DNA of 64,000 nucleotides from Sphingobacterium endophyticum (GTDB taxonomy: Bacteria > Bacteroidota > Bacteroidia > Sphingobacteriales > Sphingobacteriaceae): the NCBI RefSeq assembly GCF_009733535.1, contig NZ_SMMI01000012.1:1-64000 (forward strand), read 5' to 3'. The notes beneath the pieces were generated by a model. It saw nothing but the letters and a program-made list of their open reading frames with translations. It did no database searches and was not told the DNA's origin. Positions 16,899 through 24,974 of the stretch are shown piece by piece; position 1 is the stretch's first letter; every line of letters begins with the position of its first letter. The position numbers were made by a program, and so were the translations under genes.

Positions 16899-17387
16899 AT
16901 GTATAAAAATATGCTCAAGGATATCTCATGGATGGATTATATCAAGGTCGTCTCCGCGATGATCATCCTCTATTATTTAACGGTTGTGGTCATCTTGTAC
17001 CGCACGAAAATGCTTTCACTTTTCAAAACTCGCTATGAGCTTGAAGGTGGGGATGAAGCATTCACAGAAACACAAAAGGAAAGTTCCGATACAGTCCCAT
17101 CGGACCTTCGAGCGGAAAGGGAATTTGAAGATTCCATTCCCCTGGGAGAACCGATTGAGCGGTTTGCCAAAGATCTGCGCGGGTTATTGGGATCCAAGAC
17201 TTCCGCAGAGCATGGGTCAAAACAGCTCTTTGAGGAAATCAGGTCGGTACTCAGCAGGTTTCCCTCACTCCATGATCTGGGGTTGAGGGACACGCTGAAC
17301 GAGTTTATCCTTTCAGAATGTGAGCGTTGTCAGGTCATTATACCCAATGTGGATGAATTGGATGCGATGTGGAAAGGTGCGGTATGA
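16899..17387 (+). CDS. Single-span membrane protein at the start of the transfer operon
   Basis: This 162-residue protein has one strong N-terminal membrane segment (VVSAMIILYYLTVVVILY, about residues 17-34), then an acidic Ser/Glu-rich linker. A helical C-terminal domain (residues 85-160, RFAKDLRGLLGSKTSAEHGS to the end) follows. The N-terminus would be outside or short, and most of the protein in the cytoplasm. It is the first gene of the transfer run, where Bacteroides elements carry traD-like genes, but I see no motif to confirm that. A structured RNA segment lies between it and traE. Confidence 0.55.
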   Translation: MYKNMLKDISWMDYIKVVSAMIILYYLTVVVILYRTKMLSLFKTRYELEGGDEAFTETQKESSDTVPSDLRAEREFEDSIPLGEPIERFAKDLRGLLGSKTSAEHGSKQLFEEIRSVLSRFPSLHDLGLRDTLNEFILSECERCQVIIPNVDELDAMWKGAV

Positions 17388-17394
17388 TGATTTA

Positions 17395-17476
17395 GCGGAT
17401 GTCCCCCCGTCCGACCATCAGCGTTAGGGCAATCGGGATGTAGGAGTATGGGCTGTTGACGGCCGGGACATACCGC
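17395..17476 (+). promoter_or_regulatory. Conserved-looking structured leader upstream of traE
   Basis: GCGG (17395-17398), A17399 and TGTCCC (17400-17405) pair with GGGACA (17465-17470), T17471 and CCGC (17473-17476), with one bulged A. After a small internal loop, CCGTC (17407-17411) pairs with GACGG (17458-17462). Inside, CAGC (17419-17422) can pair with GCTG (17452-17455). The stem ends 40 bp before the traE start, so it may control translation or stability of the transfer mRNA. From memory, very similar sequence occurs upstream of traE in other Bacteroidota elements; this needs a search. Confidence 0.45.
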
Positions 17477-17516
17477 TTTATGGTATTGGATTTTAAAAAT
17501 CAAAGATTGAACGGAT

Positions 17517-17852
17517 ATGGTGAAGGTAAAGACAGTTGGATGTCAGCACGAATATAGGAAGGTATCTGTCCTTGTTCTGTGCAGCTGGCTCCTGCCGGTA
17601 CTGGTCTATGGGCAGGATGGCGTTGCGGGCATCAATGAGGCGAACAATATGGTCAGGAGCTACTTTGATTCTGGAACGAAGTTGATGTACGCCGTTGGAG
17701 CCCTATTGGGCCTGATCGGCGCAGTAAAGGTCTACCAAAAGTGGAATAACGGCGATCCGGATACCGGAAAGGTTGCCGCTGCATGGTTTGGGAGCTGTGT
17801 GTTCCTAGTGCTGGTAACCACGGTCATCAAAACCTTTTTCAATGTCAATTAG
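17517..17852 (+). CDS. traE: TraE-like conjugation protein (DUF4134)
   Basis: This 111-residue protein has a signal-like segment (VLVLCSWLLPVLVYGQ) and two membrane spans (LMYAVGALLGLIGAVKVY and FGSCVFLVLVTTVIKTFF). A WNNGDPDTGK loop lies between them. This is the DUF4134/TraE layout of Bacteroidota type IV secretion, comparable in size and topology to VirB2 pilin-like subunits. The gene begins the core transfer run and ends 2 bp before traF. Confidence 0.85.
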   Translation: MVKVKTVGCQHEYRKVSVLVLCSWLLPVLVYGQDGVAGINEANNMVRSYFDSGTKLMYAVGALLGLIGAVKVYQKWNNGDPDTGKVAAAWFGSCVFLVLVTTVIKTFFNVN

Positions 17853-17854
17853 CG

Positions 17855-18202
17855 ATGGCCAGCCAGGTTTATAAAATCAATAAGGGAGTCAATCTATCCA
17901 TTGAGTTTCGTGGATTGAAGGCGCAGTATATTGGGTACTTGGGAATTGGTGTTGTTGTACTGGTTATCCTTTTCTCCATGCTGTATTTTATTGGGATTCC
18001 ATCACTGATCTGCGTAGCCATCATCGGTGTATCAGGATCTCTGTTTTTCATGCAGGTCTATCGGCTCAGCCGTCGGTACGGGGAGTTTGGTCTGATGAAA
18101 GCGCTCGCAAAAAAGCAATTGCCGAAACATGTGGTCTGCAGGGGAAGACGTCTGTTTCGTTTTGAAAGCCCTGACTTCATTAGAGATGATAAAAACAAGT
18201 GA
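17855..18202 (+). CDS. traF: TraF-like conjugation protein (DUF4133)
   Basis: From the ATG at 17855 (2 bp after the traE stop) the protein has 115 residues. It starts MASQVYKINKGVNLSIEFRG, followed by two membrane spans (YLGIGVVVLVILFSMLYFIG and LICVAIIGVSGSLFFMQVY) and a basic tail. This is the DUF4133/TraF family, comparable to VirB3, which anchors the VirB4-type ATPase to the membrane. Its stop overlaps the spacing to traG so that only 1 bp separates them. Confidence 0.85.
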   Translation: MASQVYKINKGVNLSIEFRGLKAQYIGYLGIGVVVLVILFSMLYFIGIPSLICVAIIGVSGSLFFMQVYRLSRRYGEFGLMKALAKKQLPKHVVCRGRRLFRFESPDFIRDDKNK

Positions 18203-18203
18203 T

Positions 18204-20669
18204 ATGGAAAAGACGTTGGATAAGGTTTTCCCCATTCTGGAAGTAGATCAGGACTGTGTCCTCAGCAAAATGGGGGACCTGACGTTAGCCTTTGAACTGA
18301 GGCTGCCGGAAATCTTCACGCTCTCAGAAATGGAGTTTGAGCTGTTCCACCAATCGTGGGTAAAGGCCATACGTACCTTGCCAAACCACTCTGTCCTGCA
18401 TAAACAGGACTGGTTTATCGAGGATAAACACAGGGAGAAGCATAGTGACCAAGAGCCGAGCTTCCTAGATCAGGCCTCGGGGCGATATTTTCATGAAAGG
18501 CCCTATCTGGATCACCGCTGTTACCTGATGCTGACCAAAAAACCTAAAGGTAGAAAACCTTCCAGTTCTATTTTTTCCAATCTGATCCGTCCGAACCTGG
18601 TTCCCAGAGAACTGCTTGATGTGGGATCATACAAGCAATTTATGGAATCCTGCGGTCAGTTTGTGAGCATCTTGGAAGAAAGTGGTCTTGTTCGGCTCAC
18701 CCGGATCGGCAATTCCGAACTGAGCAGCGAACTTAAAAAGAAAGGTCTGATCGAGCGGTACTGCTCACTTTCTGATCGCGGCGATGATCTCAGGCTCAGG
18801 GACATGGATTTTTCCCAAGGCATCCAGATCGGGCATAAACAGGCACAGCTGTACACGCTTTGCGATGCGGATTCCCTGCCATCGCTTTGCGGAAGCAGAC
18901 TCACCTATGAGCGGTATTCAACCGACCTGAGCAAGTTCAGTATCGGTTTTGCCTCACCATTGGGGCAGCTACTTCCCTGCAATCACATCTATAACCAATA
19001 TATTTTCATTGAGGACCCAGGCCGGACATTAAAAAAACTGGAGAGCAAAAAACTGCGACTGCAGTCCCTTGCTGCCTACAGCCGGCAGAACCTAATTGCT
19101 GGGCAAGCGACGAACGATTTTCTGAACGAAGCCATCGCCCAACAGCGGCAACCTGTAAAAGCACATTTCAATGTGTTGGTCTGGACCGAAAAACCGGAAC
19201 AACTACAGGAAGTGCGCAACAGGGTGTCCTCAGCGCTGTCGCAGATCGACTGTCCTTGCAAGGAGGAGACCGTAGGGGCCGCCCAGATTTTCTGGGCCGG
19301 CATTCCGGGTAACAGCGCTGATTTCCCGATGAATGAAAGCTTTGATACGTTCGCTGCCCAGGCAGCCTGCCTGCTGAACCTGGAGACGGGCTACCGTAAT
19401 TCGGTCAGTCCAATGGGCCTGCGTTTGGGGGATCGGCAAACGGGCCGGCCGATGCATGTGGACATCAGTGACGAGCCTATGCGCAATGGCCTATGCACGA
19501 ACCGTAACAAGTTTATCCTGGGACCCTCTGGAAGCGGGAAATCCTTCTTTACCAACCATATGGTGCGCTCGTACTACGAGCAGGGAACCCATATTGTCCT
19601 GGTGGACGTGGGTCATTCCTACAGGGGGCTCTGTGAGATGGTCAGTGGCTATTACTTTACCTATACCGAGGAGCGGCCGATCCGGTTTAATCCATTTTAT
19701 ATTGGAGCTGGAGATAGCCTGGATACCGAAAAAAAGGAAAGCATCAAAACCCTGCTCTTGGCTTTGTGGAAAAAGGACGATGAGTCTTTCAGAAGATCCG
19801 AATATGTCGCCCTTTCGAACGCCATTACGGGATATTATTACTTTTTAGCAGGGGCTCCATCGGTCTTTCCCAGCTTTGACTCGTTCTATGAATTCCTGAG
19901 GGACGATTTTATCAAGGAACTCGAGCAGGACCGGGTCAAGGAAAAGGACTTCGATGTGGATAATTTCCTGTACGTGCTGCGCCCTTTCTACCTAGGTGGG
20001 GAATTCGACTACCTGTTGAATGCCAGGGAGGATCTGGACCTACTTAACGAACGCTTTATCGTTTTTGAGCTGGATAACATCAAAGACCATCCGATCCTTT
20101 TTCCAGTGGTGACGATCATTATCATGGAAGTATTTATCAATAAGATGCGCAAGATGAAGGGTGTTCGCAAGATGATCCTGATCGAGGAGGCTTGGAAGGC
20201 CCTGATGAAGGAAGGGTTTGCGACCTATATCAAATACCTTTTCAAGACGGTCCGTAAATTCTTCGGGGAGGCCGTTGTGGTCACCCAGGAGGTGGAAGAT
20301 ATCATTTCTTCTGCAGTCGTGAAACAGGCGATCATCAATAACAGTGATTGCAAGATCCTGTTGGATCAGAGCAAATACCAAAACAGGTTTGAGGAGATCC
20401 AGCAGCTCCTTGGATTGACCGAAAAGGAGAGAGCACTGATCCTTTCCATGAATAAAGCAAACGATCCTTTGAGAAAATATAAAGAAGTATTTATCAGCTT
20501 GGGCGGCACGCTGAGCAAAGTGTATCGGACAGAAGTCTCTGCTGAAGAATACCTGGTCTATACGACCGAAGAGAGCGAGAAGGTACAGCTTAATAAATGG
20601 ATCGAGCATTATAAAGGGGATGTGAAGATGGCCTTAAAAGCAATGGCTCAGGAGCTAAAAAAGCACTGA
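18204..20669 (+). CDS. traG: TraG, VirB4-type conjugation ATPase
   Basis: Starting at the ATG at 18204, 1 bp after traF, the protein has 821 residues, the usual length for Bacteroidota TraG. The N-terminal 430 residues are the VirB4 membrane-associated part. Walker A is GPSGSGKS at about residues 440-447, the Walker B segment MILIEEAWKAL begins near residue 657, and VVVTQEVEDI and a C-terminal helical lid follow. It powers assembly of the mating apparatus on the inner membrane. It should not be confused with the coupling protein also called TraG in other systems. The longer upstream frame (from 18129) overlaps traF and lacks family similarity. Confidence 0.93.
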   Translation: MEKTLDKVFPILEVDQDCVLSKMGDLTLAFELRLPEIFTLSEMEFELFHQSWVKAIRTLPNHSVLHKQDWFIEDKHREKHSDQEPSFLDQASGRYFHERPYLDHRCYLMLTKKPKGRKPSSSIFSNLIRPNLVPRELLDVGSYKQFMESCGQFVSILEESGLVRLTRIGNSELSSELKKKGLIERYCSLSDRGDDLRLRDMDFSQGIQIGHKQAQLYTLCDADSLPSLCGSRLTYERYSTDLSKFSIGFASPLGQLLPCNHIYNQYIFIEDPGRTLKKLESKKLRLQSLAAYSRQNLIAGQATNDFLNEAIAQQRQPVKAHFNVLVWTEKPEQLQEVRNRVSSALSQIDCPCKEETVGAAQIFWAGIPGNSADFPMNESFDTFAAQAACLLNLETGYRNSVSPMGLRLGDRQTGRPMHVDISDEPMRNGLCTNRNKFILGPSGSGKSFFTNHMVRSYYEQGTHIVLVDVGHSYRGLCEMVSGYYFTYTEERPIRFNPFYIGAGDSLDTEKKESIKTLLLALWKKDDESFRRSEYVALSNAITGYYYFLAGAPSVFPSFDSFYEFLRDDFIKELEQDRVKEKDFDVDNFLYVLRPFYLGGEFDYLLNAREDLDLLNERFIVFELDNIKDHPILFPVVTIIIMEVFINKMRKMKGVRKMILIEEAWKALMKEGFATYIKYLFKTVRKFFGEAVVVTQEVEDIISSAVVKQAIINNSDCKILLDQSKYQNRFEEIQQLLGLTEKERALILSMNKANDPLRKYKEVFISLGGTLSKVYRTEVSAEEYLVYTTEESEKVQLNKWIEHYKGDVKMALKAMAQELKKH

Positions 20670-20721
20670 TTTTAAAATAAAAACCTAATGTGATACTTAA
20701 TAATAAATAATGTAATTTATT

Positions 20722-21402
20722 ATGAATAAATACTTTAAAATTATTCTATTACTGTTAATCGTTTTTGTATCGACATCTCCTAAACCAAGCTATGGACAGT
20801 TGGTGCTAGCGGAAGTCATCCGAAGCGCGATTAAAAAAGTAGTCAAGGCAGTGGACCTGAAAATCCAGCGCCTGCAGAATAAAACCATCTGGCTGCAGCA
20901 AGCGCAGAAAACAATGGAAAATATCCTTTCAAAAACCCGTCTGGACGAAATTGCCCTTTGGTCGCAAAAGCAAAAGGAAGCTTTTGATAAGTACTATTCA
21001 GGCCTGATGAAAGTGAAATCCGTGATCGGTCAGTTCCATCAAGTAAAGGAGCTGACCGAAAAGCAGGTGGCGATGGTCAGGGAATACAGACGTGTCTGGG
21101 GATTGCTTCAGCACGACGGACATTTTTCGATAGGGGAACTGGATTACATGGCCAAGGTGTACAGTGGCATGTTGGAGGAGAGCCTAAAGAACATCGATGG
21201 GCTGACGATGATCATCCAGTCCTATACATTGCAGATGTCCGACGGGCAGCGAATGGAGATCCTTGCAAAGGCTTCAGTGAGGATCGATGAGAATTTTAAC
21301 GACCTCAGACGGTTCAACCGGCAGAATATTCTGCTCCGTATACAACGTGCCCGCTCTGAACAGGAGGTGTTGATTATAAAGAAACTATATGGTTTACCTT
21401 AA
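20722..21402 (+). CDS. TraI-like conjugation protein (DUF4141 type)
   Basis: This 226-residue protein has a signal peptide (YFKIILLLLIVFVSTS, likely cut near SYGQ) and a long helical, coiled-coil mature part (VDLKIQRLQNKTIWLQQAQK…). In Bacteroides elements the gene after the VirB4 ATPase encodes an exported helical protein of this kind called TraI, thought comparable to VirB5. The assignment rests on order, size and topology. The following two genes encode a different pair of exported helical proteins. Confidence 0.6.
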   Translation: MNKYFKIILLLLIVFVSTSPKPSYGQLVLAEVIRSAIKKVVKAVDLKIQRLQNKTIWLQQAQKTMENILSKTRLDEIALWSQKQKEAFDKYYSGLMKVKSVIGQFHQVKELTEKQVAMVREYRRVWGLLQHDGHFSIGELDYMAKVYSGMLEESLKNIDGLTMIIQSYTLQMSDGQRMEILAKASVRIDENFNDLRRFNRQNILLRIQRARSEQEVLIIKKLYGLP

Positions 21403-21412
21403 CAAGAAGAAA

Positions 21413-22060
21413 ATGTATCTGAAAGCCCCGATAGTAGTTCTAACCGTGCTTTTGTCCCTGAATTGCCAGGCGCAGACACTCAAGGAATGGCTCCGTCAGA
21501 AGAGAACGCAGAAGGAGTACCTCCTTACCCAGATCGCAGCGAACCAGCTCTATTTTGACCTGCTCAAGAAAGGCTACCGGATCGTACATAGCGGAATTGG
21601 TATTGTAGGCGAGCTGCAGCGCGGTGAATTTAATCTTCATGACCGATTCTTCGGTTCATCGAAGACAGTGAGTCCATCTGTTCGGCGCTATGCAAGGGTC
21701 GCGGAAACTATTGCCCTTGAGCTGGAGATCCTGATCCAATGTGCGGCATTAAAACAGTTGGTGAAACAAAATGCACTGCTCAGTAAACAGGAGCTGAGCT
21801 ATATCGATCGGGTTGCTAGAAGAGTGAGGACAGCATCTGAAGGTTCCTTCCTTGGTCTGCTGGATCTGTTGGAAAAAGGTAAAATGAACCTTGGGGATCA
21901 TGAGCGCATCCAGCGTATACAGCAGGTCCATGGTGAACTAAGTGCTCAACATGGATTTCTGAAACGGTTTTCTCAGGATATCCAGCTGCTGGTCATAAAC
22001 CGTTCAAGGGAAAATAACGATGTTGATGAATTATTCAAATTGAATGACCTAATGTATTAA
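21413..22060 (+). CDS. Exported helical protein of the transfer operon, paralogue 1
   Basis: Starting at the ATG at 21413, which has an AAGAAG site just upstream, the protein has 215 residues. It has a signal peptide ending near LNCQAQ and a helical mature domain. It shares the spaced pattern GY…G…V…L..G.F.LH..F…VSP.VRRY with the next gene, so the two are tandem paralogues. Such proteins are often labelled TerB-family tellurite resistance in automatic annotation. I see no basis for a tellurite role; the setting between traI- and traJ-like genes suggests a periplasmic part of the mating apparatus. Confidence 0.6.
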   Translation: MYLKAPIVVLTVLLSLNCQAQTLKEWLRQKRTQKEYLLTQIAANQLYFDLLKKGYRIVHSGIGIVGELQRGEFNLHDRFFGSSKTVSPSVRRYARVAETIALELEILIQCAALKQLVKQNALLSKQELSYIDRVARRVRTASEGSFLGLLDLLEKGKMNLGDHERIQRIQQVHGELSAQHGFLKRFSQDIQLLVINRSRENNDVDELFKLNDLMY

Positions 22061-22064
22061 TAAC

Positions 22065-22712
22065 ATGAAATTTAAGGTAAAATATTACGTTCCGCTGTTC
22101 GCTTTCCTATTTTCTGTTTGCTCGGTAATGGGGCAATCGAGTGAAGTGGTCCAGTTAACGCTCAATGTGGAAAAATTAGCACAGTTCAGATCTATTTTGA
22201 AGCAGATGAAACAAGGCTACGATGTACTCAGTAGCGGCTACCGAACGGTAAGGGATCTGTCTGAGGGCAATTTCACCTTGCACCGAACTTTCCTCGATGG
22301 ACTCTTGAGGGTAAGTCCGGCGGTCCGCAGGTACCGCAAAATCGTTGAGATCATCGATATGCAGGTGCGTATTGTTGAGCAGTGCAAGGGGGGATACAGC
22401 GGGCTGCGTGCTTCAATGCTTTTTAGCCCGCAGGAACTCCATCACATCAGCGGGATCCATGATCGGCTCCTGAGGCTATCGCTTGGCAATCTGAACGAAC
22501 TTCTGTTGGTCCTGAGCGAACAGACCCTGGAGATGGGCGATGATGAGCGTTTATCGCGCATCGATGCGATCCACCGGCAGATGGAAGAAAAGCTCCATTT
22601 CCTTGATCATTTCAATACTGAAGCTTCAATTTTACATCTTCAGCGTAAAAAAGAGATGAACGGTAACCGATCCATGGGAAAGATCCATGGCAAGGAACAA
22701 AAATGGAAGTAA
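22065..22712 (+). CDS. Exported helical protein of the transfer operon, paralogue 2
   Basis: This 215-residue protein has a signal peptide (YYVPLFAFLFSVCSVMGQ) and the same domain as its upstream neighbour (MKQGYDVLSSGYRTVRDL … LRVSPAVRRYRKIVEI). Its C-terminus is more basic (RKKEMNGNRSMGKIHGK). It starts 4 bp after paralogue 1 and ends 1 bp before traJ. The duplication may let the two subunits form a hetero-oligomer in the periplasm, which is inference. Confidence 0.6.
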   Translation: MKFKVKYYVPLFAFLFSVCSVMGQSSEVVQLTLNVEKLAQFRSILKQMKQGYDVLSSGYRTVRDLSEGNFTLHRTFLDGLLRVSPAVRRYRKIVEIIDMQVRIVEQCKGGYSGLRASMLFSPQELHHISGIHDRLLRLSLGNLNELLLVLSEQTLEMGDDERLSRIDAIHRQMEEKLHFLDHFNTEASILHLQRKKEMNGNRSMGKIHGKEQKWK

Positions 22713-22713
22713 G

Positions 22714-23913
22714 ATGAAAAAGATAAAATTTCGGGGAGTAATCCTTTCTATAGGTCTACTTGTACCGGCTTTGTCCCACGCACAGGGAATTGCCGAGGAA
22801 ATGAAAAGCATGCACGAGGTACTCGAGCAGCTCTATCGGGAGATGATGCCCTTATGTGGCCAGTTGATGGGCGTAGGTCAGGGGATTGCCGGATTTGCTG
22901 CTATGTGGTATATCGGATCTCGGGTATGGCGCCATATCGCCAATGCCGAGTCTATCGATTTTTACCCTTTGTTCCGACCTTTTGTGATCGGCTTCTGTAT
23001 TATGGCCTTCCCCCTGGTGCTTGCGCTGATCAACGGCGTGATGCAACCGGTGGTTCGCGCGACCTCAGCCATGGTGGAGCATTCCGACCGGGCGGTCCAA
23101 GTGCTACTGGAAAAACAACAGGAAGCGATCAAGAAAACCTCCGCTTGGCAGATGTACATTGGGGAGCACGGTGACGGTAATCGAGCGGAATGGTATAAAT
23201 ATACCCATGGCGATGATGGCAGCGGTGAAGGTATTCTGGATGGGATTGGCAACGATATAAAATTTGCGATGGATAAGGCGTCCTATAATTTCAGGAATTC
23301 TGTCAGGGAGTGGATGAGTGAGATTTTGCAGGTCCTGTTTCAGGCTGCTTCGCTCTGCGTGAATACGCTAAGAACCTTTCAGCTGGTGGTCCTATCCATT
23401 CTGGGGCCACTGATTTTTGGCATTTCCGTCTTTGACGGCTTCCAGCATACCCTGACTGTATGGCTTGCCAGATACCTCAATATTTTCCTATGGCTTCCCG
23501 TGGCCAATATTTTCGGTGGCATCATCGGTAAGATCCAGGAAAACATGCTCAAGATCGATCTTTCCCAGATCGCCGAGCAGGGAGACACTTATTTCAGCCG
23601 AACGGGCATGGCCTATCAAGTGTTCCTGATCATTGGCATTGTGGGCTACTTCTGCGTTCCTTCGGTAGCCAATTACATCGTCCATGCCTCAGGGGGAAGT
23701 GCCTTGGTGCAAAAAGTGAACAGGATGCTGTCCCAATCCTCTAGAAGTGTAGTACAGGCTGCAGGCGTTAGCATGGCAGGCGACGGATTGGGGGACAGCT
23801 ACTCCCGGATCAGCCAAAGCATGTCCGAGCGTGGAGAGTCCGGACCGTATTTCAAGGAACGGGGAGCGGATGAAGGGAATTATATGAACAAGAAGTTAAA
23901 GGGTAATGAATAA
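22714..23913 (+). CDS. traJ: TraJ-like polytopic conjugation protein
   Basis: From the ATG at 22714, 1 bp after the previous stop, the protein has 399 residues. It has a signal peptide (GVILSIGLLVPALSHAQG) and several membrane spans, including FRPFVIGFCIMAFPLVLALI and FQLVVLSILGPLIFGISVF. A conserved LNIFLWLPVANIFGGIIGKI segment and a Ser-rich C-terminal tail follow. This is the TraJ family of Bacteroides elements, topologically like VirB6, forming the inner-membrane channel. Earlier ATGs (22687) lie inside the preceding gene. Confidence 0.88.
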   Translation: MKKIKFRGVILSIGLLVPALSHAQGIAEEMKSMHEVLEQLYREMMPLCGQLMGVGQGIAGFAAMWYIGSRVWRHIANAESIDFYPLFRPFVIGFCIMAFPLVLALINGVMQPVVRATSAMVEHSDRAVQVLLEKQQEAIKKTSAWQMYIGEHGDGNRAEWYKYTHGDDGSGEGILDGIGNDIKFAMDKASYNFRNSVREWMSEILQVLFQAASLCVNTLRTFQLVVLSILGPLIFGISVFDGFQHTLTVWLARYLNIFLWLPVANIFGGIIGKIQENMLKIDLSQIAEQGDTYFSRTGMAYQVFLIIGIVGYFCVPSVANYIVHASGGSALVQKVNRMLSQSSRSVVQAAGVSMAGDGLGDSYSRISQSMSERGESGPYFKERGADEGNYMNKKLKGNE

Positions 23914-23925
23914 GGAGGGAGGAGC

Positions 23926-24546
23926 ATGTTCGGAAAGTTAAAGAACCTGGAGAGGGCATTCCAGCACATCAGATTATTTACCTCGGTGGTAATTCTAGGC
24001 TGTGTTTTTCTAAGCTGCTATGTGCTGCATAAGAGCTTTTTACTTGTTTCCCGGGTTGATGACCGGATCTATGTGCTGGCAGATGGCAAGGCGCTGGAAG
24101 CTTTTACGTCCGAAAGGGGAGAAAATATACCGGTGGAGGCCAGAGACCATGTTGCGAGATTTCACCGGCTCTTCTTTGGTCTCGATCCTGACGAGCAGGT
24201 TATCCGAGAAAACATAGGAAGCGCACTGTATTTAGCAGATGAAAGCGCTAAACGGATCTATGATGATCTGCAGGAAAGTGGTTTCTATCTGAATTTGGTT
24301 TCAGGGAACGTAAGCCAGAAAGTGCAGATCGACAGCATTACCATTGAAATGGTACGGCTACCTATCCGCTTTCGCTTCTTTGGCAAGCAGATCATCACCC
24401 GTTCGACGAGGACCACGGTCAGGTCGCTGGTAACCGGGGGAGAGCTACGGATTGTTTCCCGGAGTGAGAACAATCCTCATGGATTGCTTATCGAGCGCTG
24501 GCAAACCATTGAAAACAAAGAGCTGAGCAACAAAAAGCGGCATTGA
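23926..24546 (+). CDS. traK: TraK-like conjugation protein
   Basis: This 206-residue protein has one N-terminal membrane anchor (FTSVVILGCVFLSCYVLH, about residues 18-35) and a periplasmic domain containing ARDHVARFHRLFFGLDPDE, typical of TraK. The topology resembles VirB8, an assembly factor at the inner membrane. A GGAGG ribosome-binding sequence precedes the ATG. The order traJ-traK matches canonical Bacteroides elements. Confidence 0.9.
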   Translation: MFGKLKNLERAFQHIRLFTSVVILGCVFLSCYVLHKSFLLVSRVDDRIYVLADGKALEAFTSERGENIPVEARDHVARFHRLFFGLDPDEQVIRENIGSALYLADESAKRIYDDLQESGFYLNLVSGNVSQKVQIDSITIEMVRLPIRFRFFGKQIITRSTRTTVRSLVTGGELRIVSRSENNPHGLLIERWQTIENKELSNKKRH

Positions 24547-24565
24547 TTGCACAAAATAAACCATC

Positions 24566-24865
24566 ATGGTACAGAGAATAACTAAACATAGATTTCCATC
24601 GGTGTTCCCAGGAAATGGAATGCTGATCAGTAATTATAAACATTTGAAGCGCTATTCCATCAAGGGCATATTGGTGTGTTTCCTATTAATGATCCTTTTG
24701 TATAGCTATCTGCTAGTTCAGCTTTTCTGGGGGAATACCGCTCGATTGGCACTGCCAAAGTCCATTCATCACCTTGGGACCAAATCAACCCTTTCGCCTG
24801 ATCCACCAAGGAGATCCTTTCCGCCAGCAGCGGACAGCCTAGGGCAAAGGGAACCAAGTAAATGA
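24566..24865 (+). CDS. Small membrane protein at the traL position
   Basis: This 99-residue protein has one membrane span (GILVCFLLMILLYSYLLVQL, about residues 34-53), a short basic N-terminal part and a Pro/Ser-rich tail. Position (between traK and traM), size and topology fit TraL, but sequence identity to TraL is not obvious by eye. The ATG follows traK by 19 bp. Confidence 0.5.
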   Translation: MVQRITKHRFPSVFPGNGMLISNYKHLKRYSIKGILVCFLLMILLYSYLLVQLFWGNTARLALPKSIHHLGTKSTLSPDPPRRSFPPAADSLGQREPSK

Positions 24866-24974
24866 ACCGTTAAATGGCTAGTTTTTTTGACGAAGGAACT
24901 GATCAATAATATCAGAACAACAAACCCAAAAAAATATAAACAAAAAATATACCCACAATTAAACAAACATTAAC

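Noticed and set aside
20040..20609. 189-residue minus-strand open frame inside traG
   Set aside because: It lies wholly within the conserved ATPase domain of traG, including the Walker B region, and has no family features.
21413..22712. Tellurite-resistance (TerB) function for the two paralogues
   Set aside because: They are exported proteins within a transfer operon; nothing in the sequence indicates tellurite handling.
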